Origin: a virus
Length of the DNA: 38,513 nt
Reading direction: 5' to 3' (one strand)
Virus record (IMG/VR): IMGVR_UViG_3300027858_000003
Location: 1 to 38,513 of that record
Part shown: piece by piece, positions 21,903 to 31,034 of the stretch
Numbering within the stretch: position 1 is the first letter of the stretch
Layout of the letters: each line of letters begins with the position of its first letter
The notes under the pieces: model-generated
What the model was told of the DNA's origin: nothing
What the model saw: the letters and a program-made list of their open reading frames with translations, nothing else
Databases searched by the model: none
Program-made: the position numbers and the translations under genes

Positions 21903-24491
21903 ATGGCAGGAAAAATTAAAGGCATTACAATTCAGATTGACGGTGAAACGAAGGGTTTAGACAAGGCATTAAAAGACGTTAATAAGAATAGTAAAGACTT
22001 GCAAAACGAATTGAAGTCGGTTGAAAGGCTTCTGAAATTCGATCCAAAAAATATTGAAGCAACAGCACAGAAACAAAAACTTTTAACTGAACAAGTTACA
22101 AATACGACCAAGAAATTAGATGCTTTAAAACAAGCACAACAAGAAGTGAATCGACAGTTTGCAGCTGGTGAAATAAGCGAATCGCAGTACCGTAACTTTC
22201 GCAGGGAAATAGAATTCACTGAAGGTTCGTTAAAGAATCTTGAATCTCAATTAAATCAAACTGGTAAAAAAGCAGAAGCATTAGGTAACAAAATGAAATC
22301 GACAGGCGACAAAATGAACGGTGTCGGTCAATCAATGTCGATGGGTATCACTCTTCCTATTGTTGGAATTGGTGCTGCTGCAGTTACCACAGCAATGAAC
22401 TTTGAAGCACAAATGGATAAAGTGGGCGCAATTGCAGGGGCTACAGCTGATGAAATGAAGAAAATGGAACAAGTTGCTTTGGATTTAGGAGCGAATACAT
22501 CTAAATCAGCAAGTGAAGTTTCTGCTGGTATGGGCGAATTGGCTGCAATGGGCTTCACGGTTACTGAAATCATTGGTGCAATGCCTGGGGTAATATCAGC
22601 AGCAGAAGCCAGTGGTTCAGATATGGCTCAAACGGCTGAAGTTATGGCTTCCACACTCAACATCTTTGGGCTTGAAGCTGGTAAAGCAAATGATGTAGCT
22701 GATATTTTAGCGAAAACTGCAAATATTTCAGCGGCTAGTTTGACAGATATGCAGTATGCGTTGAAATATGCAGGACCACCAGCAGCAGCGTTGGGGATTA
22801 GCTTAGAAGAAACAGCAGCTGCAATCGGGATTATGACCAATGCAGGGATGAAAGGTGAGCAAGCAGGTACATCTTTAAGAGGTGCGTTATTAGGGTTATT
22901 AGATCCTTCTGTGCAAAACGAAAAAATGATGACCGCAATGGGTGTGGCTGTAACTGATGCAGAGGGTAATTTCGTAGGACTTTCTGAGATGATTGAAAAC
23001 TTATCGACAGCAATGAAAGGTCAAACGGACACGCAAAAAGCCGCGAATTTATCACAACTTGTCGGCAAAGAAGCAGTTTCAGGAATGTTATCGCTCATGA
23101 AAGCTGGGCCGTCAACAATTGATAGTATGACGAAATCACTTGAAGATAGTGGTGGAGCATCTGAAGAAACTGCCAAGAAAATGCGCGACAATTTAAAAGG
23201 TGCTTTGGATGAATTAGGCGGTACGATTGAAACCGCAGCAATTACAATCGGCACAACGTTGAAACCTGTAATTTTAGAAATGGCTAGTTTGGTACAAGGG
23301 CTTGTGGATAAATTTCAAAACATGTCACCAGCAGGTCAGAAAATCGCGCTTGTTGTTGCTGCAATTGCGGCAGCGATAGGGCCATTGTTGATTGTATTCG
23401 GATTTATGGCAAGTGCTATAGGAAGTATGATTTCGCTCTTCGGTGTTGTTTCAGCAGCTATTGCAACTGCTGGTGGTGCAGCTGCGGTATTTGGTACAGT
23501 CTTGGCGGCTTTAACAGGGCCGATTGCCATCATCATTGCGGCTATAGTAGGAATCATTGCTGTATTCGTCCTCGCTTATCAAAAAATTGACTGGTTCAGA
23601 GAAGGCGTAAACAACGTATGGAACATCATTAAAGCGTCTACACTAGTCGCCTTTGGATATATCAGAGAGACAATCAATACTATTGTCAGTGGTGTGGTCG
23701 CTTTTGTTAAAACGCAACTAGATGATTTTAAAGGATTTTGGGATGAAAACGGTAAATTTATTTTAGCTACTGTAAAAACAGCATTTGGACAGATCCAATC
23801 CAACATTCAGTTAGTTATGGGAATCATCAAGGGGATTTTCCAAATTGCGTGGCCATTAATCACTGCGACAGTTCGTTATGCGTGGGAAACAATTAAATTG
23901 GTTGTATCCACAGCAATTAGCCTGGTGCTTGGCATTATTCAGACAGTCATGAAGATTTTACAAGGTGACTGGAAAGGTGCTTGGGAAACGATCCTCAAAA
24001 CAGTTAAAAATATTTGGGATGCTGTTGGTAGATTCTTAGATGGTATTGACTTAGCTGGAACAGGTAGGCAAATTATACAAGGTCTTATCAATGGTCTTGG
24101 CTCAATGGCTTCAGCAGTTAAGGAAAAAGTACAAGGAATTGTAAGTGGTATTAAATCAGCTATCACGGGAGCAATGAAAATCAAGTCTCCTTCGCGTGTG
24201 ACAATGGGTTATGGTGTCAACATCGGTCAAGGGTTGGTAAATGGTATTGAGCAAATGAGTGGTAGAGTGCAAAATTCAGCGCAAAAAATGGCTGAAGTTG
24301 CTAATCCTGCTGCTGCTAAAGTGAGTAATACAAATACTCCTGTTGTAACTCCAAACAATCCAGGTAATCGTTCTCTCACAATACAAATCCCGTTAAACGG
24401 GCAAGTAATTGCTGAACAAACTTTCGATGTAAATCAGTTGCTATTTGGATCGGCTTCAAAAAGTAACGCGTTTATGAATGGGGTGAGATAG
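21903..24491 (+). CDS. Tail tape measure protein, 862 aa
   Basis: MAGKIKGITIQIDGETKGLD... N-terminal 150 residues are coiled coil; then the TP901-type core (ALKYAGPPAAALGISLEETA; GMKGEQAGTSLRGALLGLLD), hydrophobic segments at about 480-560 and 610-690, and a C-terminal KSPSRVTMGYGVNIGQGLVN motif. The protein sets tail length, which scales with its size (862 aa suggests a tail of roughly 120-130 nm by the usual rule). AGGACGGTGAG precedes the start. No lytic transglycosylase or peptidase domain was noticed. Confidence 0.95.
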   Translation: MAGKIKGITIQIDGETKGLDKALKDVNKNSKDLQNELKSVERLLKFDPKNIEATAQKQKLLTEQVTNTTKKLDALKQAQQEVNRQFAAGEISESQYRNFRREIEFTEGSLKNLESQLNQTGKKAEALGNKMKSTGDKMNGVGQSMSMGITLPIVGIGAAAVTTAMNFEAQMDKVGAIAGATADEMKKMEQVALDLGANTSKSASEVSAGMGELAAMGFTVTEIIGAMPGVISAAEASGSDMAQTAEVMASTLNIFGLEAGKANDVADILAKTANISAASLTDMQYALKYAGPPAAALGISLEETAAAIGIMTNAGMKGEQAGTSLRGALLGLLDPSVQNEKMMTAMGVAVTDAEGNFVGLSEMIENLSTAMKGQTDTQKAANLSQLVGKEAVSGMLSLMKAGPSTIDSMTKSLEDSGGASEETAKKMRDNLKGALDELGGTIETAAITIGTTLKPVILEMASLVQGLVDKFQNMSPAGQKIALVVAAIAAAIGPLLIVFGFMASAIGSMISLFGVVSAAIATAGGAAAVFGTVLAALTGPIAIIIAAIVGIIAVFVLAYQKIDWFREGVNNVWNIIKASTLVAFGYIRETINTIVSGVVAFVKTQLDDFKGFWDENGKFILATVKTAFGQIQSNIQLVMGIIKGIFQIAWPLITATVRYAWETIKLVVSTAISLVLGIIQTVMKILQGDWKGAWETILKTVKNIWDAVGRFLDGIDLAGTGRQIIQGLINGLGSMASAVKEKVQGIVSGIKSAITGAMKIKSPSRVTMGYGVNIGQGLVNGIEQMSGRVQNSAQKMAEVANPAAAKVSNTNTPVVTPNNPGNRSLTIQIPLNGQVIAEQTFDVNQLLFGSASKSNAFMNGVR

Positions 24492-25307
24492 GTGGGTGTG
24501 AAGCTATACGATTTAAACATGAACGAGATTGAATTACGTGGTGTTCAGTGGTTAGAGTTCACACCTGGCTCTCCCACCGCGGAAAGACTGACTGATTATG
24601 TTTGGGATGGCGATATTGTATTAGGTAAAAGGCGCAAAAGTCGGAACATACAAGCGAGATTCTTTTATAAGTCGCGTGACTTTCTTGATTACAAATTGCT
24701 ACGTGATGAATTGTTTGCCATATTCGACCCATTAGAAGCCTTTTATATGGTAGATACTCAGATAACTGGTAAAAGGTGGCGCGTGGAAGTTGATAGCTAT
24801 GAGCCTGAACGGATTAACGGACAAGTTGCAGAAGTGGCAATTGCTTTGTATTCATCTAAACCTTATGCGGAATCAATAGGAACAACAATGGATGAAGAAA
24901 CATTCAACGCTAACATGCGAGAGTATGGAGTGGGTGCTTTACCTGGTGCAAGTGTGGACGATTATATTCACAGTACAAATACCTTTGCCATCCACAATGC
25001 GGGAAGTGTGGACATTGACCCTAGACAATCGGAATTATTAATCACGCTCACATCCATATCAGCCACATCAAGCAATATAACCCTCACGAATAACACTACA
25101 GGCGATGTGTGGACATATACAGGAACGTTTGCAGTAGGTAGCATAATCACCATTGACCGAACGAAATCTAAGAAGAATGGTGCAAACATCGTAGGCGATA
25201 CCAACTTACAACTTATCAATCTAGTCAAGGGTATTAATAATTTTACTGTCACAGGATTAACGGGAGATTTTGAAATCAAGTTTGAATTCAGGTATTTGTA
25301 CTTATAA
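24492..25307 (+). CDS. Distal tail protein (Dit), 271 aa
   Basis: GTG start just after the tape measure stop, 5 bases beyond GGGGTGA. VGVKLYDLNMNEIELRGVQW... with LGKRRKSRNIQARFFYKSRD matches the Siphovirus tail component (Dit) N-terminal domain that forms the hexameric hub. The C-terminal half (from about 150) is beta-rich with a NTFAIHNAGSVDIDPRQSEL segment, like the galectin-type domain. Normally Tal follows directly; here a fibre gene and a moron intervene. Confidence 0.88.
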   Translation: MGVKLYDLNMNEIELRGVQWLEFTPGSPTAERLTDYVWDGDIVLGKRRKSRNIQARFFYKSRDFLDYKLLRDELFAIFDPLEAFYMVDTQITGKRWRVEVDSYEPERINGQVAEVAIALYSSKPYAESIGTTMDEETFNANMREYGVGALPGASVDDYIHSTNTFAIHNAGSVDIDPRQSELLITLTSISATSSNITLTNNTTGDVWTYTGTFAVGSIITIDRTKSKKNGANIVGDTNLQLINLVKGINNFTVTGLTGDFEIKFEFRYLYL

Positions 25308-25325
25308 AAGGGGGTTAGTAGAAAA

Positions 25326-27467
25326 ATGGCAATGCAAAATGTTTTTAATATCCTTGTAGATTTGAAAGTTGCAAGAAGCATCGACCAACCACTAGTCACG
25401 CAAAATGACTCAGTGGTTTTTATTTTGGAAGTGGTTGAAAATGGTGTTCCTTTTGATTTAACGGATACAACAACGGTGTCATTAGCACATACAAGACGTG
25501 ATGGGACAGTGGTAGTTACAACAGGTACAACAGAAGGCAATAAAGCAACCTTTGTATTGGGTACGAACGAAACAGCAGTTGCAGGTGGAGTTGTGGCGAA
25601 AGCGCAGTTTTATGATGCTGATGGGCGTGTATCGACTTTAAGTTTTGGTTATACGGTGGGTACTGACCCAACAGGCAGTGGTTATGTTCCATCTGAAAGC
25701 GAAGCGACATTAATCGAAATCGTGCTAAACGATGGGCCATTAATCATTCAATCGGCTGAAGAGGCTGCTGCTTACGCAACTGCACAAGGGGATTATGTGG
25801 AAACAAAACGATCATTAATTGAAACATTCACAGGAGAACAAACGAACCTTCAAACTCAATTAAACGACTTGGTTTTACAATCAGGAACGGACATTGCAGA
25901 GGTTGTTCAGGCTCGTGGTGGAGAGGTTACTTTAAACGCTCGGCTCGACAAGACTACCCTACAGTTGGCGGAAATGGATGAACAGAAAGCATCGAAAGAA
26001 GAACTACAGCAAGTCAGTACATCATACAAAGAATCTTACGATACATTGACTCTCTTACAAAACGCATATCCAACAGGTGATGCGTATAATCATAGCGTTT
26101 TAGCAGATGGTTTAATATACACATATACGACAAGTTGGGTATCGACAGGAATACAAGCAAACGGTACGGGTATAGCTGACGGCAGTTTAACTACTATTAA
26201 ATATGGCGACAAAAGCGTGACAAGAGCCAAGAGAACACCAAATGGTGAAATTGTTTTTGCAGGTACAAACGGAGCAGATATAATTAACTTCAACTTTACG
26301 GACAAACAAGTAATTATTCCAAATAACTATGTTGTCATACATCGAAATGGTTATATTTCGATTGCAACAAGAACGGTTGATGTATCTAGTTTTGCAGCTT
26401 ATATATTGGTTATTGAAACAGCAAATGCAAATGCTTTAACTCCAAAATTATCAGCAAATATATTAGAAACCGATTTAGTGTTAGCCTATGTTGACGTTAC
26501 AAGCAAGAGAGTCACGATGGTTGGTGAATATAAAATTAACGGTGTAAGTCCATACCAAAAATCAAAATGGGAAGGGAAAACGGCAAATTTTTTAGGTGAC
26601 AGTATCACGTTCGGTATAGGAACAACTAACACAACCACTGATTCGTACCCGTCTTTATTAAAAAGTTCGTTAGGATTTCAAACCGTTAGAAATTATGGTA
26701 TAAGTGGTTCAACGGTTGCAGACCATTACAACACCACTGGAGACAACCCAATGGTGAATCGTTTTTCTGAAATGGACAACAACGCTGATTTAGTGGTCGT
26801 TTTTGGTGGCACAAATGATTATTCATTTAATGCCTTTGGAGCGTTCGGAACGATGGACGACCGAGTAAATAGCACGTTTTACGGAGCGTTACATTTAACA
26901 ATGAGTGGATTAATGAGTAAATACCCAAACAAAACAATCGCATGGTTTACGCCATTACATCGTCAATATCGCCAAAATCCAGTGAGGTCATCCGCGACTT
27001 TTGCAGACGATGGAACGGGGAATTGGTTAATCACAACATCATCATCCCATAGTTTATCAAACAATGATCCTGTTCGCTTTGATGGTACATCTATGCCAAC
27101 CAATATAATAAAAGCTAAAAATTACTTTGTAAGTGACGTAACCTCAAACACTTATAAAATAAAGGATTCTAGTGGTAATTATATTTTAAGCGGTGCAGGT
27201 TTAGGGGGCGGTTTAATTTCAATACCTGGTGATGATTCAGTGCCTAACCCAACGACAGGGAAAATCCTTAAAGAATATGTTTTGGCAATTAAAGAAGTTG
27301 CAGAGTATTACGGGATTCCTGTTTTTGATTTATACGCTCAAAGTGGCATGAACCCAACTATCCAAGAGCAAAGAGCTTTACTTTGGGCAGATGGTATTCA
27401 TCCTAATACAGCAGGACAATCTTTTATGGCGAAACGTATTTCTGGGTTTTTAAACACATTATATTAA
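25326..27467 (+). CDS. BppU-type baseplate/receptor-binding protein with SGNH hydrolase, 713 aa
   Basis: Residues 1-115 look like the BppU N-terminal domain (FNILVDLKVARSIDQPLVTQ), which attaches to the baseplate. A coiled-coil shaft (about 135-235) and a beta region follow. From about 420 a GDSL/SGNH esterase is seen: GDS with Ser426, GGTND (494-498, Asn497) and DGIHPN (689-694, Asp689, His692). It probably removes acetyl groups from surface glycans. Residues about 555-632 are an inserted beta-rich domain (GDGTGNWL...SLSNNDPVRFDG) that splits the hydrolase. AAGGGGG precedes the start. Confidence 0.85.
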   Translation: MAMQNVFNILVDLKVARSIDQPLVTQNDSVVFILEVVENGVPFDLTDTTTVSLAHTRRDGTVVVTTGTTEGNKATFVLGTNETAVAGGVVAKAQFYDADGRVSTLSFGYTVGTDPTGSGYVPSESEATLIEIVLNDGPLIIQSAEEAAAYATAQGDYVETKRSLIETFTGEQTNLQTQLNDLVLQSGTDIAEVVQARGGEVTLNARLDKTTLQLAEMDEQKASKEELQQVSTSYKESYDTLTLLQNAYPTGDAYNHSVLADGLIYTYTTSWVSTGIQANGTGIADGSLTTIKYGDKSVTRAKRTPNGEIVFAGTNGADIINFNFTDKQVIIPNNYVVIHRNGYISIATRTVDVSSFAAYILVIETANANALTPKLSANILETDLVLAYVDVTSKRVTMVGEYKINGVSPYQKSKWEGKTANFLGDSITFGIGTTNTTTDSYPSLLKSSLGFQTVRNYGISGSTVADHYNTTGDNPMVNRFSEMDNNADLVVVFGGTNDYSFNAFGAFGTMDDRVNSTFYGALHLTMSGLMSKYPNKTIAWFTPLHRQYRQNPVRSSATFADDGTGNWLITTSSSHSLSNNDPVRFDGTSMPTNIIKAKNYFVSDVTSNTYKIKDSSGNYILSGAGLGGGLISIPGDDSVPNPTTGKILKEYVLAIKEVAEYYGIPVFDLYAQSGMNPTIQEQRALLWADGIHPNTAGQSFMAKRISGFLNTLY

Positions 27468-27531
27468 AATTGGGAATTAAATAACCAATTCAACCTATTT
27501 TAATTACACCTAGTTACAATTGTGTGATAGA

Positions 27532-27551
27532 TTATTACTGTACAGTAATAA
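27532..27551. promoter_or_regulatory. 20-bp perfect palindrome before a small gene
   Basis: TTATTACTGTACAGTAATAA reads the same on both strands. It ends 3 bases before the AGGAGG of the next gene (27555-27560). No clean -35/-10 pair was found around it. Either a dimeric repressor site or an RNA hairpin that can occlude the ribosome site. Confidence 0.6.
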
Positions 27552-27566
27552 AATAGGAGGTGCTTT

Positions 27567-27722
27567 ATGAATCTTTATTCACTTGACAGAGAAGTTGATT
27601 TTCAAGGAAAAAGATATAAAGTCGTAGCTGTTCTTGAGAGTGAAATGCTTCTAGTAGTTGAAAAAGAAATATTCGAAACTAAATCTTTTCCTATGCAAAC
27701 ACTTGTGATTCCGGGAGAGTAA
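27567..27722 (+). CDS. Small moron protein, 51 aa
   Basis: MNLYSLDREVDFQGKRYKVV..., almost entirely beta strands (VVAVLESEMLLVVEKE), like a small SH3/KOW-type barrel, without a recognised family. Strong AGGAGG at 6 bases. Preceded by a 20-bp palindrome and followed by its own terminator, so it is an independently expressed unit inserted between the fibre and Tal genes. It may be made in the lysogen. Confidence 0.65.
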   Translation: MNLYSLDREVDFQGKRYKVVAVLESEMLLVVEKEIFETKSFPMQTLVIPGE

Positions 27723-27772
27723 TAAAACTTAGGAACAAACTGTTGGGTAGTGAAAAATTAAAAAGTAGTACT

Positions 27773-27798
27773 AGGGCATCCAATCGGGTGTCCTTTTT
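27773..27798 (+). terminator. Terminator of the small moron
   Basis: AGGGCATCC (27773-27781) pairs with GGGTGTCCT (27786-27794), two G-U pairs, loop AATC, then TTTTTG. It lies 27 bases before the Tal start. Confidence 0.75.
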
Positions 27799-27824
27799 GT
27801 ATGTAAAAAATAAGGCGGTGAATC

Positions 27825-29699
27825 ATGCTACCAATCACGGATATAACAGGTGATACTCAATTACTGACTAACGTTAAACAGATTGTCAGGAGTCGAAAAG
27901 TAAACGGGGAAAAAACGATACAGTTTATCACGATACCTGATGAAAGTAACGATCATTCTTTTGCTCATGCAGACAATGAATCGACTACTATTTTCAAGAA
28001 TGAACCGTACATCATCAAACAAGTAAATGAGAAAAGTGTCGGTGCTACTTCTATCAAGCAAATAGGAGCCGTCCACACGTTTTTTAACACGATGATTAAC
28101 TGTTATCAATATGATTTGTTTAGTGGTTCTCAAACGTTCTTTGCTGCATTGACAAGAGTGTTCGATAACACACCTTATACATTCGTCATAGTGGACAGCT
28201 TCACTTCTAAGGAGTTTGAAAACTTTGGACGTGATAACTGTTTATCTTTGTTTAAAAACGTGCTAGAGCGATACAGTGCGGAATTCAAAGTTGTTGGGAC
28301 TGTTGTTTATTTAGAAACAGAAATCGGAGTAAAAACAGATTTCCAATTACGTTGGAAAAGCAATATTAAAGCATTGGATAAACAAGTTGATACAGACTCG
28401 CTCGCTACAGTTATCAAAGGATTTGGCGGTAAACCAAACGAACAAACAGGAGTATATCCAATACAAGTTGAATATCGTTCACCAAACGAAGCTTTATTCG
28501 GAGAGTTACATGCCGATGCTGTTTATGATGAACGACTATCCACAATTGCAGGAATGACTGCTCACCTAGAAAAAACGATAACCGATGAACCTCAACTCTC
28601 AATCACTGTGGATATTGCTGAACTAGGTGGAGATGTTAAAAATGAAGGTGATAGAGGGTTTATTATTTATGAGCCGATGAACCTCACGCTTGAAGCACGT
28701 ATCGTTGAAATCACAGAAACATTTGAATATGTAAATGGTCAATGGGTAGTCATGAAAACAGATGTTACCTTGTCGAATTTGCGTAATAAATTAACGGACA
28801 TTACTACACGATTCGCTCAAACAAGTAAGCGTGTGGATAGGTTATTTGAGGGGCAAGAACGACTTCCGTATAATGTTTTGCCTGAAGCTATTCGCATAGC
28901 TGCTGAAGCAATTAATAATAGTTTGACAGAAATCCAATATCCAGTCGGTCAAGGTATCATTTTACAAGACCCAATAAACCCGTTAATCATGGTTCGTTTA
29001 ACATCAGCAGGTATCGGTTTATCTGACGATGGGGGCACAACTTATCGAACAGCTATGACAGGTGCTGGGATTGTTACCAACGAATTAGTAGCAGGAGTTA
29101 TTCGCACCAATAACATTCAAATCGTGGGCGAAGATGATTTGTTTTACTGGAACGGTGAAGCATTATGGGCTCATAACGCTACTGATTTAACTAAGTATGT
29201 GAAGTTGAATTCAGATGGTATGTACATCGCAAAAGGTGCTTTAACATTAGAACGTCCTGATGGTTTCAAACTAATCACTGATGGACAAGCAAACTTTGAT
29301 TTAAACATTCAAAGTGGAACACCTCAATATATATCAGATGCTACTTATGGCGATGGCGTTTATGTTGTTACTACTGATGGTCCATATACAAGAACGGCAT
29401 CCACATCATTCCAACGCTTTGATTATTATCGTTTCAGACAAACATCAAGATACGTCAACTTCGCCTTTTACGCTCGCGGTGGTGGGGATGGGGCTTATGC
29501 GTATGTGCGGATTGTTAAAGCAGATGGCACAACTTTGCAAACACAAATGACCAACTCAACTGCTGACACGATTGTGGGCATTACCGTTGATTTAGGTGTA
29601 CCAGATGGTTCAACGCAATTATGGTACGCGGAAATTAAAACAACATCTGCTGCAAATCCTGCAAGGGTAAGATTAGCAACTAAATATATGACGGGGTGA
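27825..29699 (+). CDS. Tail-associated protein (Tal, prophage endopeptidase tail family), 624 aa
   Basis: MLPITDITGDTQLLTNVKQI... and the region up to about residue 330 (KSVGATSIKQIGAVHTFFNT; VIVDSFTSKEFENFGRDNCL; LATVIKGFGG) match the gp27-like Tal fold that plugs the tail tip. The rest continues as a beta-structured tip (EALWAHNATDLTKYVKLNSD) and a C-terminal carbohydrate-binding-like domain of about 120 residues. No obvious peptidase motif was seen. Start follows GGCGGTG. Confidence 0.85.
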   Translation: MLPITDITGDTQLLTNVKQIVRSRKVNGEKTIQFITIPDESNDHSFAHADNESTTIFKNEPYIIKQVNEKSVGATSIKQIGAVHTFFNTMINCYQYDLFSGSQTFFAALTRVFDNTPYTFVIVDSFTSKEFENFGRDNCLSLFKNVLERYSAEFKVVGTVVYLETEIGVKTDFQLRWKSNIKALDKQVDTDSLATVIKGFGGKPNEQTGVYPIQVEYRSPNEALFGELHADAVYDERLSTIAGMTAHLEKTITDEPQLSITVDIAELGGDVKNEGDRGFIIYEPMNLTLEARIVEITETFEYVNGQWVVMKTDVTLSNLRNKLTDITTRFAQTSKRVDRLFEGQERLPYNVLPEAIRIAAEAINNSLTEIQYPVGQGIILQDPINPLIMVRLTSAGIGLSDDGGTTYRTAMTGAGIVTNELVAGVIRTNNIQIVGEDDLFYWNGEALWAHNATDLTKYVKLNSDGMYIAKGALTLERPDGFKLITDGQANFDLNIQSGTPQYISDATYGDGVYVVTTDGPYTRTASTSFQRFDYYRFRQTSRYVNFAFYARGGGDGAYAYVRIVKADGTTLQTQMTNSTADTIVGITVDLGVPDGSTQLWYAEIKTTSAANPARVRLATKYMTG

Positions 29700-29703
29700 T
29701 GGA

Positions 29704-29904
29704 TTGGAAGAAAAAGTTACTATATGGGTGGCTATTGATGACCGTGGGTATATCACAACGGGGTCCACAACTAATCCTGAATGGATTGAAGGCGACAACA
29801 TCCCAAACTACACGCTGACATTTGAATTAACCTGGGATGAAATAGATAATTTATGGATGTTTTATGTGGTTGATGGAGTGTTGACGCGTAGGACTGATTT
29901 ATAA
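29704..29904 (+). CDS. Small baseplate-region protein, 66 aa
   Basis: TTG start behind GGGGTGATGG. LEEKVTIWVAIDDRGYITTG... rich in Trp and acids (FELTWDEIDNLWMFYVVDGV). Similar short beta proteins lie after tail fibre genes in Bacillus-group phages; role unknown. Last gene before the lysis cassette, closed by a terminator. Confidence 0.65.
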   Translation: MEEKVTIWVAIDDRGYITTGSTTNPEWIEGDNIPNYTLTFELTWDEIDNLWMFYVVDGVLTRRTDL

Positions 29905-29912
29905 ATAAAATC

Positions 29913-29942
29913 AAAGCATGACTCATTGGGTTATGCTTTTTT
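29913..29942 (+). terminator. Terminator after the tail genes
   Basis: AAAGCATGAC (29913-29922) pairs with GTTATGCTTT (29930-29939), one G-U, loop TCATTGG, then TTTT. Confidence 0.8.
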
Positions 29943-29965
29943 GTATGCTCGAAAGGAGTGAAGTG

Positions 29966-30373
29966 ATGCTGAAGAACTTAGACGAAAATGATGTACTTGC
30001 AAAAATGTTTCTCCTATTTATGGCATTGTTCCACACGGTCACTGGACTGTACATAGTCCTAACAGACAACGTTAAATATGAATCACCTACTTACCTCACC
30101 ATGTCGTCATTAATCTCCTTAAACTATTGGGGGATTATTTTTGTTATCGTGGGCGGATTTTATTTCTTTGCAGCCTTTCATGAAGGTAAAATTAAACATC
30201 AATTAATGGTGGTAGCAGGAATATTAGGTGGAATCATATTCGGCTTATACGCAATGGCATCCGTTGAAGTAACTACAAACGTCATGGTCGCTGCTAGGTA
30301 CGCGATTGTGGGAATTTTTAACGCGATCATTTCGGTGATTGGGGGTTATTCGCTTTGGCGGTTGAGAAAATGA
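29966..30373 (+). CDS. Four-helix membrane protein of the lysis region, 135 aa
   Basis: ATG 29966 follows AAAGGAGTG; upstream in-frame codons lie in the terminator and are rejected. Four hydrophobic segments can be seen (about residues 12-32, 46-68, 80-97, 107-130). It could be a holin-like or accessory membrane protein; the typical small holin is a separate gene 400 bases on. ATGA overlap with the next gene. Confidence 0.7.
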   Translation: MLKNLDENDVLAKMFLLFMALFHTVTGLYIVLTDNVKYESPTYLTMSSLISLNYWGIIFVIVGGFYFFAAFHEGKIKHQLMVVAGILGGIIFGLYAMASVEVTTNVMVAARYAIVGIFNAIISVIGGYSLWRLRK

Positions 30374-30768
30374 AAGACTTATCCGCATTTATTACGCATC
30401 GTGAATTAGTCGCTACTCAAAAGGACTTACATGAAGATTTGTCAAAGGAGATTGACATCGTGAACGGTAAAGTTGACAACTTACGAGATATTGTTTTACC
30501 TCTTGTGGAAGGTATCAAACAGATTGCGGAAAATACAAAGCAGACAGCCATCTCAATGGATGAATTCGTGAAAGAGCAGCGACTAACAAATGGTTTAACT
30601 GGCGACAGAATTAATAATCAGCAAATCGAAATAGTGGGATTACAACATAAGACAGACGGAATCACAGAAAAAAAGAAGTCGAGCGCGGTTATTATCGTGG
30701 CAGTTATCACAGGTGTGCCGACAATCATTGTAGGATTATTCCAATTAGCACCATTGGTTTTTAAATAA
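30370..30768 (+). CDS. XhlA-like hemolysin/holin-associated protein, 132 aa
   Basis: MKDLSAFITHRELVATQKDL... a long coiled coil, then KKK followed by one C-terminal membrane helix (SSAVIIVAVITGVPTIIVGL), the layout of XhlA-type proteins that work with a holin and amidase in Bacillus phage lysis. It is longer than classical XhlA (about 90 aa). Overlaps the preceding gene by 4 bases. Confidence 0.72.
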   Translation: MKDLSAFITHRELVATQKDLHEDLSKEIDIVNGKVDNLRDIVLPLVEGIKQIAENTKQTAISMDEFVKEQRLTNGLTGDRINNQQIEIVGLQHKTDGITEKKKSSAVIIVAVITGVPTIIVGLFQLAPLVFK

Positions 30769-30782
30769 GAGGAGGAAATTAA

Positions 30783-31034
30783 ATGACAGCAGACAAATTG
30801 AAACAGTACGTAGCTATGATCGGTGGAGTTTTGGGAGCGTTATTATTATTCATTCGTGCAGTTGGTCATGAAATATCATGGTTTAACGAAATGACAATTG
30901 AGGCGCTCCTCGTATTGCTATCAGCTTTAATTCCGTTGGTGGCTATTTTTTATGGGATATATAAGAATCAATATTTGTTAACTAAACAAGCACGTTATCA
31001 AGAAGAGCTATTGAAAAATAAGGGGTTGAAATAG
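30783..31034 (+). CDS. Phage holin, 83 aa
   Basis: MTADKLKQYVAMIGGVLGAL... with two membrane helices (about 9-26 and 40-60) joined by a short amphipathic loop (VGHEISWFNEMT) and a charged C-terminal tail. Size, topology and place directly before the endolysin identify a class II-type holin, which permits release of the amidase. GAGGAGG upstream; stop adjoins the endolysin start. Confidence 0.85.
   Translation: MTADKLKQYVAMIGGVLGALLLFIRAVGHEISWFNEMTIEALLVLLSALIPLVAIFYGIYKNQYLLTKQARYQEELLKNKGLK

Noticed and set aside
22328-23557. Series of minus-strand frames across the tape measure gene
   Set aside because: Products dominated by Ala/Ile/Pro repeats, the expected shadow of Ala/Gly-rich coding sequence.
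24968-25540. Minus-strand open frame of 190 codons
   Set aside because: Long but antisense to Dit and the fibre gene, no ribosome site, and its product looks like a low-complexity reverse reading.
27468-27500. AATTGG...CCAATT hairpin after the fibre gene as a terminator
   Set aside because: Six-bp AT-rich stem and no proper T-run; too weak.
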